The position numbers and the translations under genes were made by a program. The notes under the pieces were generated by a model. It had not been told where the DNA came from. It worked only from the letters and a program-made list of their open reading frames with translations, and did no database searches. Below, piece by piece: positions 1 through 6,528 of a stretch of DNA of 14,203 nt. Every line of letters begins with the position of its first letter. Within the stretch, counting starts at the first letter, position 1. This DNA is from an uncultured Rikenellaceae bacterium (GTDB lineage Bacteria; Bacteroidota; Bacteroidia; Bacteroidales; Rikenellaceae). The stretch spans positions 1 to 14,203 of the forward strand of contig CAJURV010000052.1 of assembly GCA_910588925.1 (NCBI GenBank), written 5' to 3'.

Positions 1-16
1 ATCGCCGATCCCGTTC

Positions 17-53
17 GTGAGCCATCCTCACGTACACCGAGTACGCTCCGGAG
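17..53. repeat. Run of short adjacent hairpins at the left edge
   Basis: GTGAG (17-21) pairs with CTCAC (27-31), CGTAC (31-35) pairs with GTACG (41-45), and CTCCGGAG (46-53) is a perfect palindrome. They follow one another almost without gaps. The flanking sequence (1-130) has only short open frames on either strand, none recognisable, so I cannot say whether this is the end of a repeat element, an RNA, or a gene cut by the window edge. Confidence 0.3.
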
Positions 54-148
54 GCACACGCCCGCGATCGACGATTTTTGAGGTCTAAAAAACTTCGGCG
101 CCCTGCGGTCTGCGGTTGTGTACGCGGGCTAGCATGCCTGCGACTTGC

Positions 149-200
149 GGTTAATGCGCATTTCTTTGGGTGTGGAGTGATAGTATTTGCTCGCCTGAGC
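149..200 (+). repeat. Dispersed repeat, degenerate copy A
   Basis: The core TTAATGCGCAT is followed about 20 bases later by ATAGTAT and then by CTCGCC. The same order of motifs occurs in the copies at 276-326 and 6195-6244. This is the most diverged plus-strand copy. No gene is nearby on this strand. Confidence 0.4.
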
Positions 201-202
201 TT

Positions 203-262
203 CTCCCAACCTCTGTCGGGTTAATTACTTGTAGTTCTCTTGGGAGCGGCACCCCGTGCCGC
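203..262. other. Paired hairpins in non-coding region
   Basis: CTCCCAA (203-209) pairs with TTGGGAG (240-246) around a 30-base loop. Directly next to it GCGGCAC (246-252) pairs with GTGCCGC (256-262) around a CCC loop, a perfect 7-bp stem. They lie between repeat copies A and B and upstream of a plus-strand terminator-like hairpin at 344-372, so they could belong to a small transcript. No promoter matching the Bacteroidota consensus was found for it. Confidence 0.35.
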
Positions 263-275
263 ATAATAGGTTTCG

Positions 276-326
276 GCTAATGCGCATACCGTTAGTGCGT
301 CTTATAGTATCTTATCGCCTCGCGAG
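276..326 (+). repeat. Dispersed repeat, copy B (GCTAATGCGCATAC family)
   Basis: Begins with GCTAATGCGCATAC (276-289) and continues with TTAGTGCGT, TATAGTATCTTA and CGCCTCGC. Copy C at 6195-6244 matches it over about 50 bases with scattered substitutions. The 14-base head also occurs inverted at 5873-5886. ATGCGCAT inside the head is a perfect palindrome. Not coding; function unknown. Confidence 0.6.
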
Positions 327-343
327 CGGAATTGTGTCCGATA

Positions 344-372
344 CTTGCACTTCTAACGAAGCGCAAGTTTTT
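344..372 (+). terminator. Terminator-like hairpin on plus strand without an upstream gene
   Basis: CTTGCACTTC (344-353) pairs with GAAGCGCAAG (358-367) around TAAC with one A-C mismatch, and is followed at once by five T (368-372). This has the shape of an intrinsic terminator for plus-strand transcription, yet no plausible plus-strand gene precedes it in the window. It may end a small RNA covering repeat copy B, or a transcript entering from the left. Confidence 0.5.
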
Positions 373-404
373 GCCTCGCTCCGTGTCAAGGAGCGGGCCT
401 GTCT

Positions 405-444
405 GAAAATGCAAACACCCCGAAAGCCGAGACTTCCGGGGTGT
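405..444 (-). terminator. Intrinsic terminator of rpmE
   Basis: ACACCCCG (415-422) pairs with CGGGGTGT (437-444), a perfect 8-bp stem 26 bases past the rpmE stop. Read on the minus strand it is followed by a T-rich stretch (TTTGCATTTT). It separates rpmE from the non-coding left end. Confidence 0.75.
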
Positions 445-469
445 ATCTTTAGAAACGTTACAGTTCAGA

Positions 470-739
470 TTATTGCTGTTGTTTCTTCTTATCGTAGTGC
501 TTTTGGTAGCGGCTCATAAACTTATCAACGCGTCCTGCGGTGTCGACGAGCTTCATCTTACCGGTGTAGAAAGGGTGCGACGAGCTTGATACTTCGACTT
601 TGAAAACGGGATAGGTTTCGCCGTTCACTTCGACCTCTTCTTTGGTCTGAACAGCGGCCCTGCACAAAAACGTAGTGTCGTTCGACATGTCTTTGAACGC
701 CACGATACGATAGTTTTCAGGATGGATACCTTTTTTCAT
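470..739 (-). CDS. rpmE2: 50S ribosomal protein L31, type B
   Basis: An 89-residue ribosomal protein of the large subunit, which contacts the central protuberance and helps bridge to the small subunit. The N-terminal MKKGIHPENYR, the central SSSSHPFYTGK (51-61) and the C-terminal VDKFMSRYQKHY are the L31 signature. The zinc-binding Cys-x-x-Cys of type A L31 is absent: there is only one cysteine (C26), which marks the zinc-independent type B form usual in Bacteroidota. The open frame extends 14 codons upstream, but the start at 739 is chosen because the family begins MKKGIHP and because the promoter -7 box lies inside that extension. The gene is monocistronic, with its own promoter (768-798) and terminator (405-444). 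Confidence 0.96.
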   Translation of the reverse strand: MKKGIHPENYRIVAFKDMSNDTTFLCRAAVQTKEEVEVNGETYPVFKVEVSSSSHPFYTGKMKLVDTAGRVDKFMSRYQKHYDKKKQQQ

Positions 740-767
740 TGTGCTGTTTTTAGTTGTTTTCCGGTTG

Positions 768-798
768 CAAAGGTAACCCATTAATTCGGATTACCAAA
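768..798 (-). promoter_or_regulatory. Bacteroidota-type promoter of rpmE
   Basis: On the minus strand, TTTG (798-795) is followed after exactly 19 bases by TACCTTTG (775-768), an exact match to the phylum consensus TTTG-N19-TAnnTTTG. The start codon follows 28 bases downstream. The TTTG is also the end of a second possible -7 box, TATATTTG (802-795), so a second overlapping start is possible. Confidence 0.8.
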
Positions 799-840
799 TA
801 TATCGCTCTATTTTGCGATAAAAATTACGACGACGGATCG

Positions 841-2226
841 CTATTTGGTTTTGATATAGGCATCGATGGCGGCGGCGGCCTTACGTCCGGCCCCCATCGC
901 CAGTATCACCGTTGCCGCCCCTGTCACCGTATCGCCTCCTGCGAATATCCCGGGACGAGATGTGGCTCCGTTTTCGTCGGCTACTATACAGCCTCGTCTG
1001 TTGGTCTCGAGGCCGTCGGTAGTGGTGGCTATCAGGGGGTTGGGTGATGTGCCGAGGGCCATTATCACTACATCGCACTCTATGTCGAACTCCGAGCTAG
1101 GCACCTCTACGGGCGAACGGCGTCCCGATTCGTCGGGTTCGCCCAGCTCCATTCGCACGCAACGCAGAGCCTTGACCCATCCTTTGTCGTCGCCGATCAC
1201 CTCCACGGGGTTGGTGAGCATGCGGAACTCTATTCCCTCCTCTTTGGCGTGATGCACCTCCTCGCGACGTGCCGGCAGCTCGGCCTCGCCGCGACGGTAT
1301 ATTATCGTTGCCTCGGCACCCAGACGTTTGGCGGTGCGCACTGCGTCCATAGCCACGTTACCGCCTCCCACTACGGCTACCTTGTCTCCTGTGTATATTG
1401 GGGTATCGTATGCTTCGTCATAGGCGTGCATGAGGTTGGCACGCGTGAGAAACTCGTTGGCCGACACCACGCCGTTGAGATTCTCGCCCGGTATGTTCAT
1501 GAAGCGGGGCAGTCCGGCGCCGGATCCTATGAATACGGCCTCGTAGCCCTCCTCGTCCATGAGCGAGTCTATTGTTACGGTGCGTCCTACTACCACGTCG
1601 GTCTCTATCTCCACGCCGAGTTTCTTGACGTTCTCTATCTCGGGGGCCACCACTCCCGCCTTGGGCAGACGGAATTCGGGTATGCCGTATTCGAGTACGC
1701 CGCCCGCTTTGTGCAGAGCCTCGAATATCTTGACCTTATATCCTGCCTTGGCGAGGTCGGCGGCGCAGGCCAGCGATGCCGGGCCGCTGCCCACTATGGC
1801 TATCTTATGTCCGTTGAAGGGCTGGCATTTGACCGTGAGCGATCCGGTGTTGCGTCCCCAGTCGCCAATGAAGCGTTCGAGCTTGCCTATGGCTACCGGC
1901 TCGCCTTTGATGCCGAGGATACACGATCCCTCGCACTGGTTTTCCTGCGGGCATACTCGTCCGCATACCGACGGGAGCGACGAATCTTCCGCTACGGCCG
2001 CGGCGGCTCCAGCGAGGTCTCCTGCGTTTATAAGCGATATGAACCGGGGTATCTGTAGCGATACGGGGCATGCCTCCACGCAACGCGGATTCTTACAGTT
2101 GAGACAGCGGCTCGCCTCCATGCGCGCCTCTTGCTCGTTGTATCCGTAACATACCTCTTCGAAATTGGTGGCCCTCACTGCGGGCTCCTGTTCGCGCACA
2201 GGGGTGCGCGGTATCTTGTTTGCCAT
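841..2226 (-). CDS. nfnB: NfnB/GltA-like NADPH-dependent flavin oxidoreductase, large subunit
   Basis: A 461-residue protein of the glutamate synthase small-subunit-like family. The N-terminal part holds two four-cysteine clusters for [4Fe-4S] centres: C41, C44, C49, C53 and C88, C92, C98, C102. An FAD-binding GSGPAS follows at 146-151, an NADPH-binding GGGNVAMD at 287-294, and the closing FAD motif GIFAGGDTVTG at 427-437. The length is usual for this family. The gene lies 95 bases after nfnA, whose product pairs with it in the NADH-dependent reduced ferredoxin:NADP oxidoreductase (NfnAB, also called sulfide dehydrogenase SudAB in archaea). That pairing favours Nfn over a true glutamate synthase: no large GOGAT subunit gene is in the window. 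It is last in the mnmA operon. The enzyme is cytoplasmic. Which direction it runs in cells cannot be told from sequence. Confidence 0.9.
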   Translation of the reverse strand: MANKIPRTPVREQEPAVRATNFEEVCYGYNEQEARMEASRCLNCKNPRCVEACPVSLQIPRFISLINAGDLAGAAAAVAEDSSLPSVCGRVCPQENQCEGSCILGIKGEPVAIGKLERFIGDWGRNTGSLTVKCQPFNGHKIAIVGSGPASLACAADLAKAGYKVKIFEALHKAGGVLEYGIPEFRLPKAGVVAPEIENVKKLGVEIETDVVVGRTVTIDSLMDEEGYEAVFIGSGAGLPRFMNIPGENLNGVVSANEFLTRANLMHAYDEAYDTPIYTGDKVAVVGGGNVAMDAVRTAKRLGAEATIIYRRGEAELPARREEVHHAKEEGIEFRMLTNPVEVIGDDKGWVKALRCVRMELGEPDESGRRSPVEVPSSEFDIECDVVIMALGTSPNPLIATTTDGLETNRRGCIVADENGATSRPGIFAGGDTVTGAATVILAMGAGRKAAAAIDAYIKTK

Positions 2227-2244
2227 TATTGTCTGTTTTTGTTA

Positions 2245-2262
2245 GCGGAGCCGTCGCTCCGC
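2245..2262. promoter_or_regulatory. Hairpin just before nfnB
   Basis: GCGGAGC (2245-2251) pairs with GCTCCGC (2256-2262) around CGTC, a perfect 7-bp stem in the 95-base nfnA-nfnB gap, 18 bases upstream of the nfnB start. On the minus strand no T run follows, so it is not a terminator for the operon. It may affect mRNA stability or nfnB translation. On the plus strand it is followed by ATGTTTTT, but no plus-strand gene precedes it. Confidence 0.35.
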
Positions 2263-2321
2263 ATGTTTTTGCCGGTTGTCTGTGCCGACGATACTCGCAT
2301 AGATCTCTTTCGCCGGTATTG

Positions 2322-3200
2322 TCAGTGTAGGCCCACCTTGCATTTGTGGCCTTCTAACGCCTCCTGTTCCGCTTTGGCCTTGCGGCTTTCGATGGTCTTG
2401 TATTGGGCCTGTCGGCGCATGGCCTCGTCGAAGTCGACCTGATGGCCGTCGAACTCGGGTCCCTCTACGCACGTGAAGTAGGTCCTGCCGCCCACGGTCA
2501 CTCGGCAGGCGCCGCACATACCGGTGCCGTCCACCATTAGCGAGTTGAGGCTCACTATCGTTCTGATTCCGTATTTGGCCGTTGTCAGGCACACGAACTT
2601 CATCATTATCATGGGGCCTATGGCTACCACCACATCGTAGTTCTTGCCTTCTGACACGAGCTTTTCGAATAGCTGTGTCACTAAGCCGTGAAACCCTTCG
2701 GAGCCGTCGTCGGTGGCTACGTACAGGTTGCCGGCCACAGCGCGCATCTCGTCTTGCATGATGAGCAGGTTCTTGCTCTTGGCTCCTACTATGACGTCGG
2801 CTTTCACTCCCTGTTCGGCGAGCCATTTTACCTGCGGATATACGGGTGCAGTGCCCAGGCCGCCGGCAATGAACATTATGCGTTTGCCGCGCAACTGCTC
2901 TATGTTTTCGTAGACGAACTCTGAGGGCCGGCCGAGCGGACCCACGAAGTTGGCGATGTACTCGCCCTCTTCCAATGCGCATATACGTGCCGACGATGCG
3001 CCGACCACCTGCGTTACTATCGTTACGGTGCCGCCGTCGGTATCGTAGTCGCATATTGTAAGCGGAACACGCTCACCGCGTTCGTCCACCCTTACGATAA
3101 CGAACTGTCCCGGACGCGCCGACCGTGCCACACGGGGCGCCTCCACATCCATGAGGCAGATATTCTCCGCCAGCATTCTCTTTTTTACAATCTTGAACAT
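2322..3200 (-). CDS. nfnA: NfnA-like sulfide/dihydroorotate dehydrogenase-type FAD/NAD-binding subunit
   Basis: A 292-residue flavoprotein of the ferredoxin-NADP reductase fold, related to PyrK. The N-terminal barrel carries the FAD-binding RxPLTICD-like segment (44-51, VPLTICDY). The nucleotide-binding domain has GGLGTAPVYP (113-122) and DGSEGFHG (165-172). A [2Fe-2S] site sits near the C terminus: C229, C232 and C244, with D224 placed where NfnA proteins use an aspartate as the fourth ligand, in contrast to the all-cysteine site of PyrK. This and the neighbouring nfnB point to the NAD(H)-binding subunit of NfnAB. The gene starts 39 bases after the end of the DUF1573 gene in the same operon. 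A pyrK role is unlikely because no pyrD is present here. Confidence 0.88.
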   Translation of the reverse strand: MFKIVKKRMLAENICLMDVEAPRVARSARPGQFVIVRVDERGERVPLTICDYDTDGGTVTIVTQVVGASSARICALEEGEYIANFVGPLGRPSEFVYENIEQLRGKRIMFIAGGLGTAPVYPQVKWLAEQGVKADVIVGAKSKNLLIMQDEMRAVAGNLYVATDDGSEGFHGLVTQLFEKLVSEGKNYDVVVAIGPMIMMKFVCLTTAKYGIRTIVSLNSLMVDGTGMCGACRVTVGGRTYFTCVEGPEFDGHQVDFDEAMRRQAQYKTIESRKAKAEQEALEGHKCKVGLH

Positions 3201-3239
3201 ACAATCTTATCGTTGAAAGGACGTGCATGACGTCCCGTC

Positions 3240-4310
3240 TTATTTTACGTTAGCTACCGCCCGTAGCCTTATCACAGGCCCGGTGGGGTCGTTGGTTACT
3301 ACCGTCACCTCCTCGCTGAGGCGTCCGGCTCCTGCAGGGACGAGTTTCACGGTGAGGGTCGCGCTCTCGCCCGGTTCGATGTCGTCTGCCGAGCTCTGGC
3401 AGCTTATCTGCGACGACGAGCACGTGATACTCTCTATATTGAGCGTGCGTGCGCCACCGTTGGTGATTGTGAAACGGTGAGTGAGCACCTTGCCGCGCGA
3501 AACCTCGCCGAAATAACGGAATGCCTCGGATAGGTCGGCCCGCGGAGTTACCCGGCGTTCCTCCGGTGTGAGCGACGTGAAGTCGGGAGTGGCTACGCCG
3601 TCGGCCCGTATGGTGGCTACGGCTGTTCCGTCGGTCTTGAGCTCGATGCGCGCCTTGAACGGCCCGTATGTCTTGCGGCTCTTGAGGTCGTAGGTGATCA
3701 ATATCTGCCCTTTGGCTCCCGGAGCGATGGAGGAGGGTGCTGTGACGGAACATACGCCGTCGGATACCGCCTCTGTCCTTATCGTCTTGGCGGTGGGGTT
3801 GTATAGCTCTATCGTCTTGGTGTGGCGGTAACCTACCGGTATGTTGCCGAAATAGACCGAATTACTGCTTCCGCGGAGCCCCGAAGGCGTGAACACCACC
3901 GGGTAGTCGTCGGCGACGGTGCGGGGACGTCCCGTTACGGTGCCTGTGATGGAGACTATATCGGTGGATTTGCGACCGTTGCTCACCAAGTATATCTCTT
4001 TCTTGAAGTACCCCGGTCTGTCGGCGGGGTCGTAGACTATGCGTAGCGTCGCTTCCCTGCCCGGCATGAGAGGAGCTTTGTCGTACGACGGAGTGGTGCA
4101 TCCGCAACTGGTCGTCACGAAATCTATGAAGTATGGTCTGTCGCTTATGTTACGGTATTTCACCGTGCATGCGACGGGGCCGTCTGTCTCTTTTACGGTG
4201 CCGAAATCGTAGACTGCGGGCGTAAAGACTATCTGTCCCGACGGTTTGTTCTGTGCGTTTGCCTGGAACATTGCAGCGAGTCCGAATATCAATATGGCTA
4301 ATCGTCTCAT
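3240..4310 (-). CDS. Secreted DUF1573 protein with HYDIN-like repeats
   Basis: A 356-residue exported protein of unknown function. A signal peptide covers about residues 1-20 (MRRLAILIFG followed by a hydrophobic stretch and ANAQ). The first DUF1573 domain (about 27-125) shows the family pattern: YDFGTVKETDG (34-44), a SCGCT motif (68-72) and a PG turn (83-84). A middle immunoglobulin-like domain (about 138-240) and a C-terminal one (about 265-356, with FGEV, PG at 313-314 and VVTNDPTGPV) follow. The C-terminal domain has C297 and C304 but no Cys-Gly-Cys. Such beta-sandwich domains usually mediate binding in the periplasm or at the cell surface. The start lies only 3 bases after the mnmA stop, so it is almost certainly co-transcribed with mnmA. 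No catalytic residues are evident. Confidence 0.85.
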   Translation of the reverse strand: MRRLAILIFGLAAMFQANAQNKPSGQIVFTPAVYDFGTVKETDGPVACTVKYRNISDRPYFIDFVTTSCGCTTPSYDKAPLMPGREATLRIVYDPADRPGYFKKEIYLVSNGRKSTDIVSITGTVTGRPRTVADDYPVVFTPSGLRGSSNSVYFGNIPVGYRHTKTIELYNPTAKTIRTEAVSDGVCSVTAPSSIAPGAKGQILITYDLKSRKTYGPFKARIELKTDGTAVATIRADGVATPDFTSLTPEERRVTPRADLSEAFRYFGEVSRGKVLTHRFTITNGGARTLNIESITCSSSQISCQSSADDIEPGESATLTVKLVPAGAGRLSEEVTVVTNDPTGPVIRLRAVANVK

Positions 4311-4313
4311 CTT

Positions 4314-5531
4314 CTATCGGTTTATTACTCCTGAGCCGACCAATTCGCCGTCTTCGGCATACCATGCGGCGAACTGTCCCGGAGTGATGCCTCTCTGAGG
4401 CAGATCGAATACCGCGTAGATACCCTCCTCGGTGGCATACAGGGTGCCGCTCTGCAACGGTTGGCGATAGCGTATGCGGAGGCTGTAACGTCTGCGTTCT
4501 CCGGGAGCCATGCGCTGTGACGGTCTTATCCAGTGCACCTCGTCGGCTTTGACGAAGAGGGCGCGGCGTAATAGTCCCGGGTGGGCGTGTCCCTGACCGG
4601 TGTATATTATGTTCTTCTCTACGTCTATGTCTATCACGAAAAGAGGTTCTCTCTTTCCCCCTACGTTGAGCCCCTTGCGTTGTCCTACGGTGAAGAAGTG
4701 GGCCCCGTTGTGCGTACCTACTACGGTGCCGTCGCTTTCGGTATAGCTGCACGGCTCGGCCGCCTCTGCAAGTGACGCGGTGTCGAAATCGTAGCTGTCG
4801 ATGGTATCGTCAGGAGTCAGTCTGCGCATATCGTATACGGGAGAGGCGCAGTCTATCTCTATTATGTCGCCCTTGCGGGCCTTGAGTTTCTGTTGCAGGA
4901 ATACGGGCAGGTCTACCTTGCCTACGAAGCATATGCCCTGAGAGTCCTTACGTTTGGCGGTGGCAAGCTCCATCTCTGCGGCTATGGCACGCACGGTGGG
5001 TTTGTCTATGTCGCCTATGGGGAAGAGGGCGCGTGACAGTTGTTCCTGCGATAGCTGACATAGGAAATAGCTCTGGTCTTTATTGCCGTCGATGCCTGCG
5101 AGCAGGCGATAGGCCACAGATCCGTCCGCTTCGGTAACACTGTCCTTGCGGCAGTAGTGTCCGGTGGCTACATAGTCGGCGCCTAACTTCAACGCCTCCT
5201 CTACGAAAGCGTCGAATTTGATCTCGCGGTTGCAGAGTACGTCGGGGTTTGGCGTACGGCCGCGTTCGTATTCGGCGAACATGTAGTCTACGACACGTTC
5301 GCGGTATTGACGGCTCAGGTCTACCACGTGAAACGGTATGTCGAGTTTGCGCGCCACTAATTCGGCGAACAGAAGGTCGTCTTCGTAGGGACAGTCGCCC
5401 GAGAGGGTGCCCACGGTGTCGTGCCAGTTGCGCATGAAGAGGGCTACGACCTCGTAACCCTGCTTTTGAAGCAGATAGGCCGCTACACTCGAATCGACGC
5501 CTCCTGACAAACCTATGACAACACGTTTCAT
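4314..5531 (-). CDS. mnmA: tRNA-specific 2-thiouridylase MnmA
   Basis: A 405-residue cytoplasmic enzyme that uses ATP to thiolate C2 of the wobble uridine U34 in the tRNAs for Lys, Glu and Gln. The ATP pyrophosphatase P-loop is SGGVDSS (9-15). The two catalytic cysteines are C100 in PNPDVLCNREIKF and C201 in GICFVG. The conserved GHYCR (124-128), KDQSYFL (151-157) and FTVGQRKGLNVGG (280-292) are present. About 40 residues (roughly 228-268) are inserted before the GTHNGAHFFT segment, making the protein longer than the E. coli enzyme (368 residues); as I recall, Bacteroidales homologues share this. An in-frame extension upstream to 5615 is rejected because homologues start at MKRVVIGLSGG and the extension overlaps the promoter. 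It is the first gene of the mnmA-DUF1573-nfnA-nfnB operon. Confidence 0.96.
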   Translation of the reverse strand: MKRVVIGLSGGVDSSVAAYLLQKQGYEVVALFMRNWHDTVGTLSGDCPYEDDLLFAELVARKLDIPFHVVDLSRQYRERVVDYMFAEYERGRTPNPDVLCNREIKFDAFVEEALKLGADYVATGHYCRKDSVTEADGSVAYRLLAGIDGNKDQSYFLCQLSQEQLSRALFPIGDIDKPTVRAIAAEMELATAKRKDSQGICFVGKVDLPVFLQQKLKARKGDIIEIDCASPVYDMRRLTPDDTIDSYDFDTASLAEAAEPCSYTESDGTVVGTHNGAHFFTVGQRKGLNVGGKREPLFVIDIDVEKNIIYTGQGHAHPGLLRRALFVKADEVHWIRPSQRMAPGERRRYSLRIRYRQPLQSGTLYATEEGIYAVFDLPQRGITPGQFAAWYAEDGELVGSGVINR

Positions 5532-5612
5532 TCTTGATAGTTTACAGACAAAGTCCGATCGCAGATACGGTGTGTTTTGTTCCCGCATGGGACTGTTTCG
5601 GCTTGTCTTATG

Positions 5613-5647
5613 CAAAGATAGTGTTTTTTGCGGAATAATTTCGGAAA
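5613..5647 (-). promoter_or_regulatory. Promoter of the mnmA operon
   Basis: TATCTTTG on the minus strand (5620-5613) is an exact TAnnTTTG -7 box, 81 bases upstream of the mnmA start. The upstream element is weak: TTTCC (5647-5643) at 22 bases. The only other Bacteroidota-type box in the spacer belongs to yeiH on the opposite strand. Confidence 0.6.
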
Positions 5648-5837
5648 GGGCCTCTTTTATGCCGACGTTTTCTCGTATCGGTAATTGTTTGTTGTGCTTG
5701 GGGGTTGTTGCGGGTTTGCGGAGTTTGTTTCACTGCGGGATGTGGGCCGCAGGTCATCATATTCGTGATCGGAAAGATTAAGTGTGTTTGATTTTGCTTC
5801 TTCACCCGATGCAGGGTGCTGCATTATGGCGCTTATG

Positions 5838-5886
5838 GTTTGGGAGACGGTCAGTTCTTTTTTGTTTTGGTGGTATGCGCATTAGC
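5838..5886 (-). repeat. Dispersed repeat, copy D (inverted)
   Basis: On the minus strand it begins GCTAATGCGCATACC (5886-5872) as in copies B and C. The middle differs and is A-rich. CCGTCTC followed by CAAACC then reappears at nearly the same distance as CCGTCTCGCCAACC in copy C. This is a diverged copy facing copy C across the structured repeat. Confidence 0.4.
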
Positions 5887-6208
5887 GGAACGTTTTTCTC
5901 GGGTGGGGTAGATATGGTTCCGTTATAATTATGTCGCGTGGTGAAAGTGCTTTTTACGATATCTTATTAGTGTCTATAGGGCCGGAGCCTGCGGGGGACC
6001 GCGCCTCGCGGCGTGCGGAGAGGGTAACTGGATATTCGGGAAGCGATAAATACTATAAATAACCAACCGTGCAAGCGGGCCTCCGTGTGTGGAAAATTTA
6101 TGCCCACCGCGAGGTGCGGCCCGCTCATCCCTCGTTCCTCGGGATTTAACGGCGGAAGTTGTGTCTGATTGCCCTCGCTTCGCTCGGGACTTTTGCTAAT
6201 GCGCATAC
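5873..6208. mobile_element. Possible MITE-like segment with perfect 14-bp inverted ends
   Basis: GTATGCGCATTAGC (5873-5886) is the exact reverse complement of GCTAATGCGCATAC (6195-6208). The two lie 336 bp apart end to end and enclose the structured repeat element at 5981-6189. The same 14-mer occurs at 276-289, so it is a repeated sequence rather than a chance pair. Against a transposon: no target-site duplication is visible at the outer edges, similarity of the two ends may continue outwards (CCGTCTC at both), and the tail of the inner repeat is found elsewhere without these ends. Confidence 0.35.
5981..6189 (-). repeat. Structured intergenic repeat, copy 1
   Basis: Read on the minus strand it has three hairpins in order: CCCGAGCGAAGCGAGGG (6188-6172); ATCCCGAGGAACGAGGGAT (6145-6127); and a 7-bp stem GCGGGCC/GGCCCGC (6124-6118 with 6081-6075). 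It ends in CCCCCGCAGGCTCCG (5996-5982). The order, spacing and linker (ACTTCCGCCGTTAA) match the copies at 13651-13872 and 14001-14203. In this copy the third loop is longer and holds its own stem CACC-GCGA-GGTG (6105-6116, plus-strand reading). Not coding; function unknown. Confidence 0.75.
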
Positions 6209-6244
6209 ATTCAGTGCGTTTTGTAGTATCTTACCGTCTCGCCA
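6195..6244 (+). repeat. Dispersed repeat, copy C (GCTAATGCGCATAC family)
   Basis: Begins GCTAATGCGCATAC and continues with TCAGTGCGT, GTAGTATCTTA and CGTCTCGCC, parallel to copy B at 276-326. It starts 6 bases after the edge of structured repeat copy 1. Confidence 0.6.
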
Positions 6245-6425
6245 ACCTATAATGCAAATACCTGATTTTATTTCCGAAGTAATAATATCCGAGTCAACTT
6301 ATCCTAGTCGTAAAATGTACATGAAGCGTTCACCGCAACGTATGTGGAGTCGTTGAATATCACGCACATCAAAAAAGAGGGACAGTGACGGTGTGGTTTT
6401 TATACGGTGGAGTTTGCGGGAGCTT

Positions 6426-6464
6426 GTATCGGACATGTAACGCGGAGTCGTGTCCGGTATTTTT
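6426..6464 (+). terminator. Terminator-like hairpin downstream of repeat copy C
   Basis: GTATCGGACA (6426-6435) pairs with TGTCCGGTAT (6451-6460), allowing two G-T pairs, around a 15-base loop, followed by five T (6460-6464). It points away from any plus-strand gene, as does the hairpin at 344-372. TGTCCGATAC, the exact complement of its left arm, also occurs at 335-344 beside that other hairpin. Confidence 0.4.
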
Positions 6465-6528
6465 CGCTTCGCTCGGGCCGGTAAACGAAGACGGTTATTT
6501 TGTCTGTCGGAAAGCAAACGGTGATTTC

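Noticed and set aside
841..2226. Calling this gene a glutamate synthase small subunit (gltD)
   Set aside because: No large subunit gene is nearby, and the adjacent nfnA fits the Nfn pair better; the names overlap in databases.
2245..2270. Plus-strand terminator (stem plus ATGTTTTT) in the nfnA-nfnB gap
   Set aside because: It lies inside a minus-strand operon and no plus-strand gene precedes it.
5981..6189. CRISPR array or REP element as explanation of the structured repeats
   Set aside because: There are no short regular direct repeats with unique spacers, and the hairpins lack the GTAG head typical of REP sequences.
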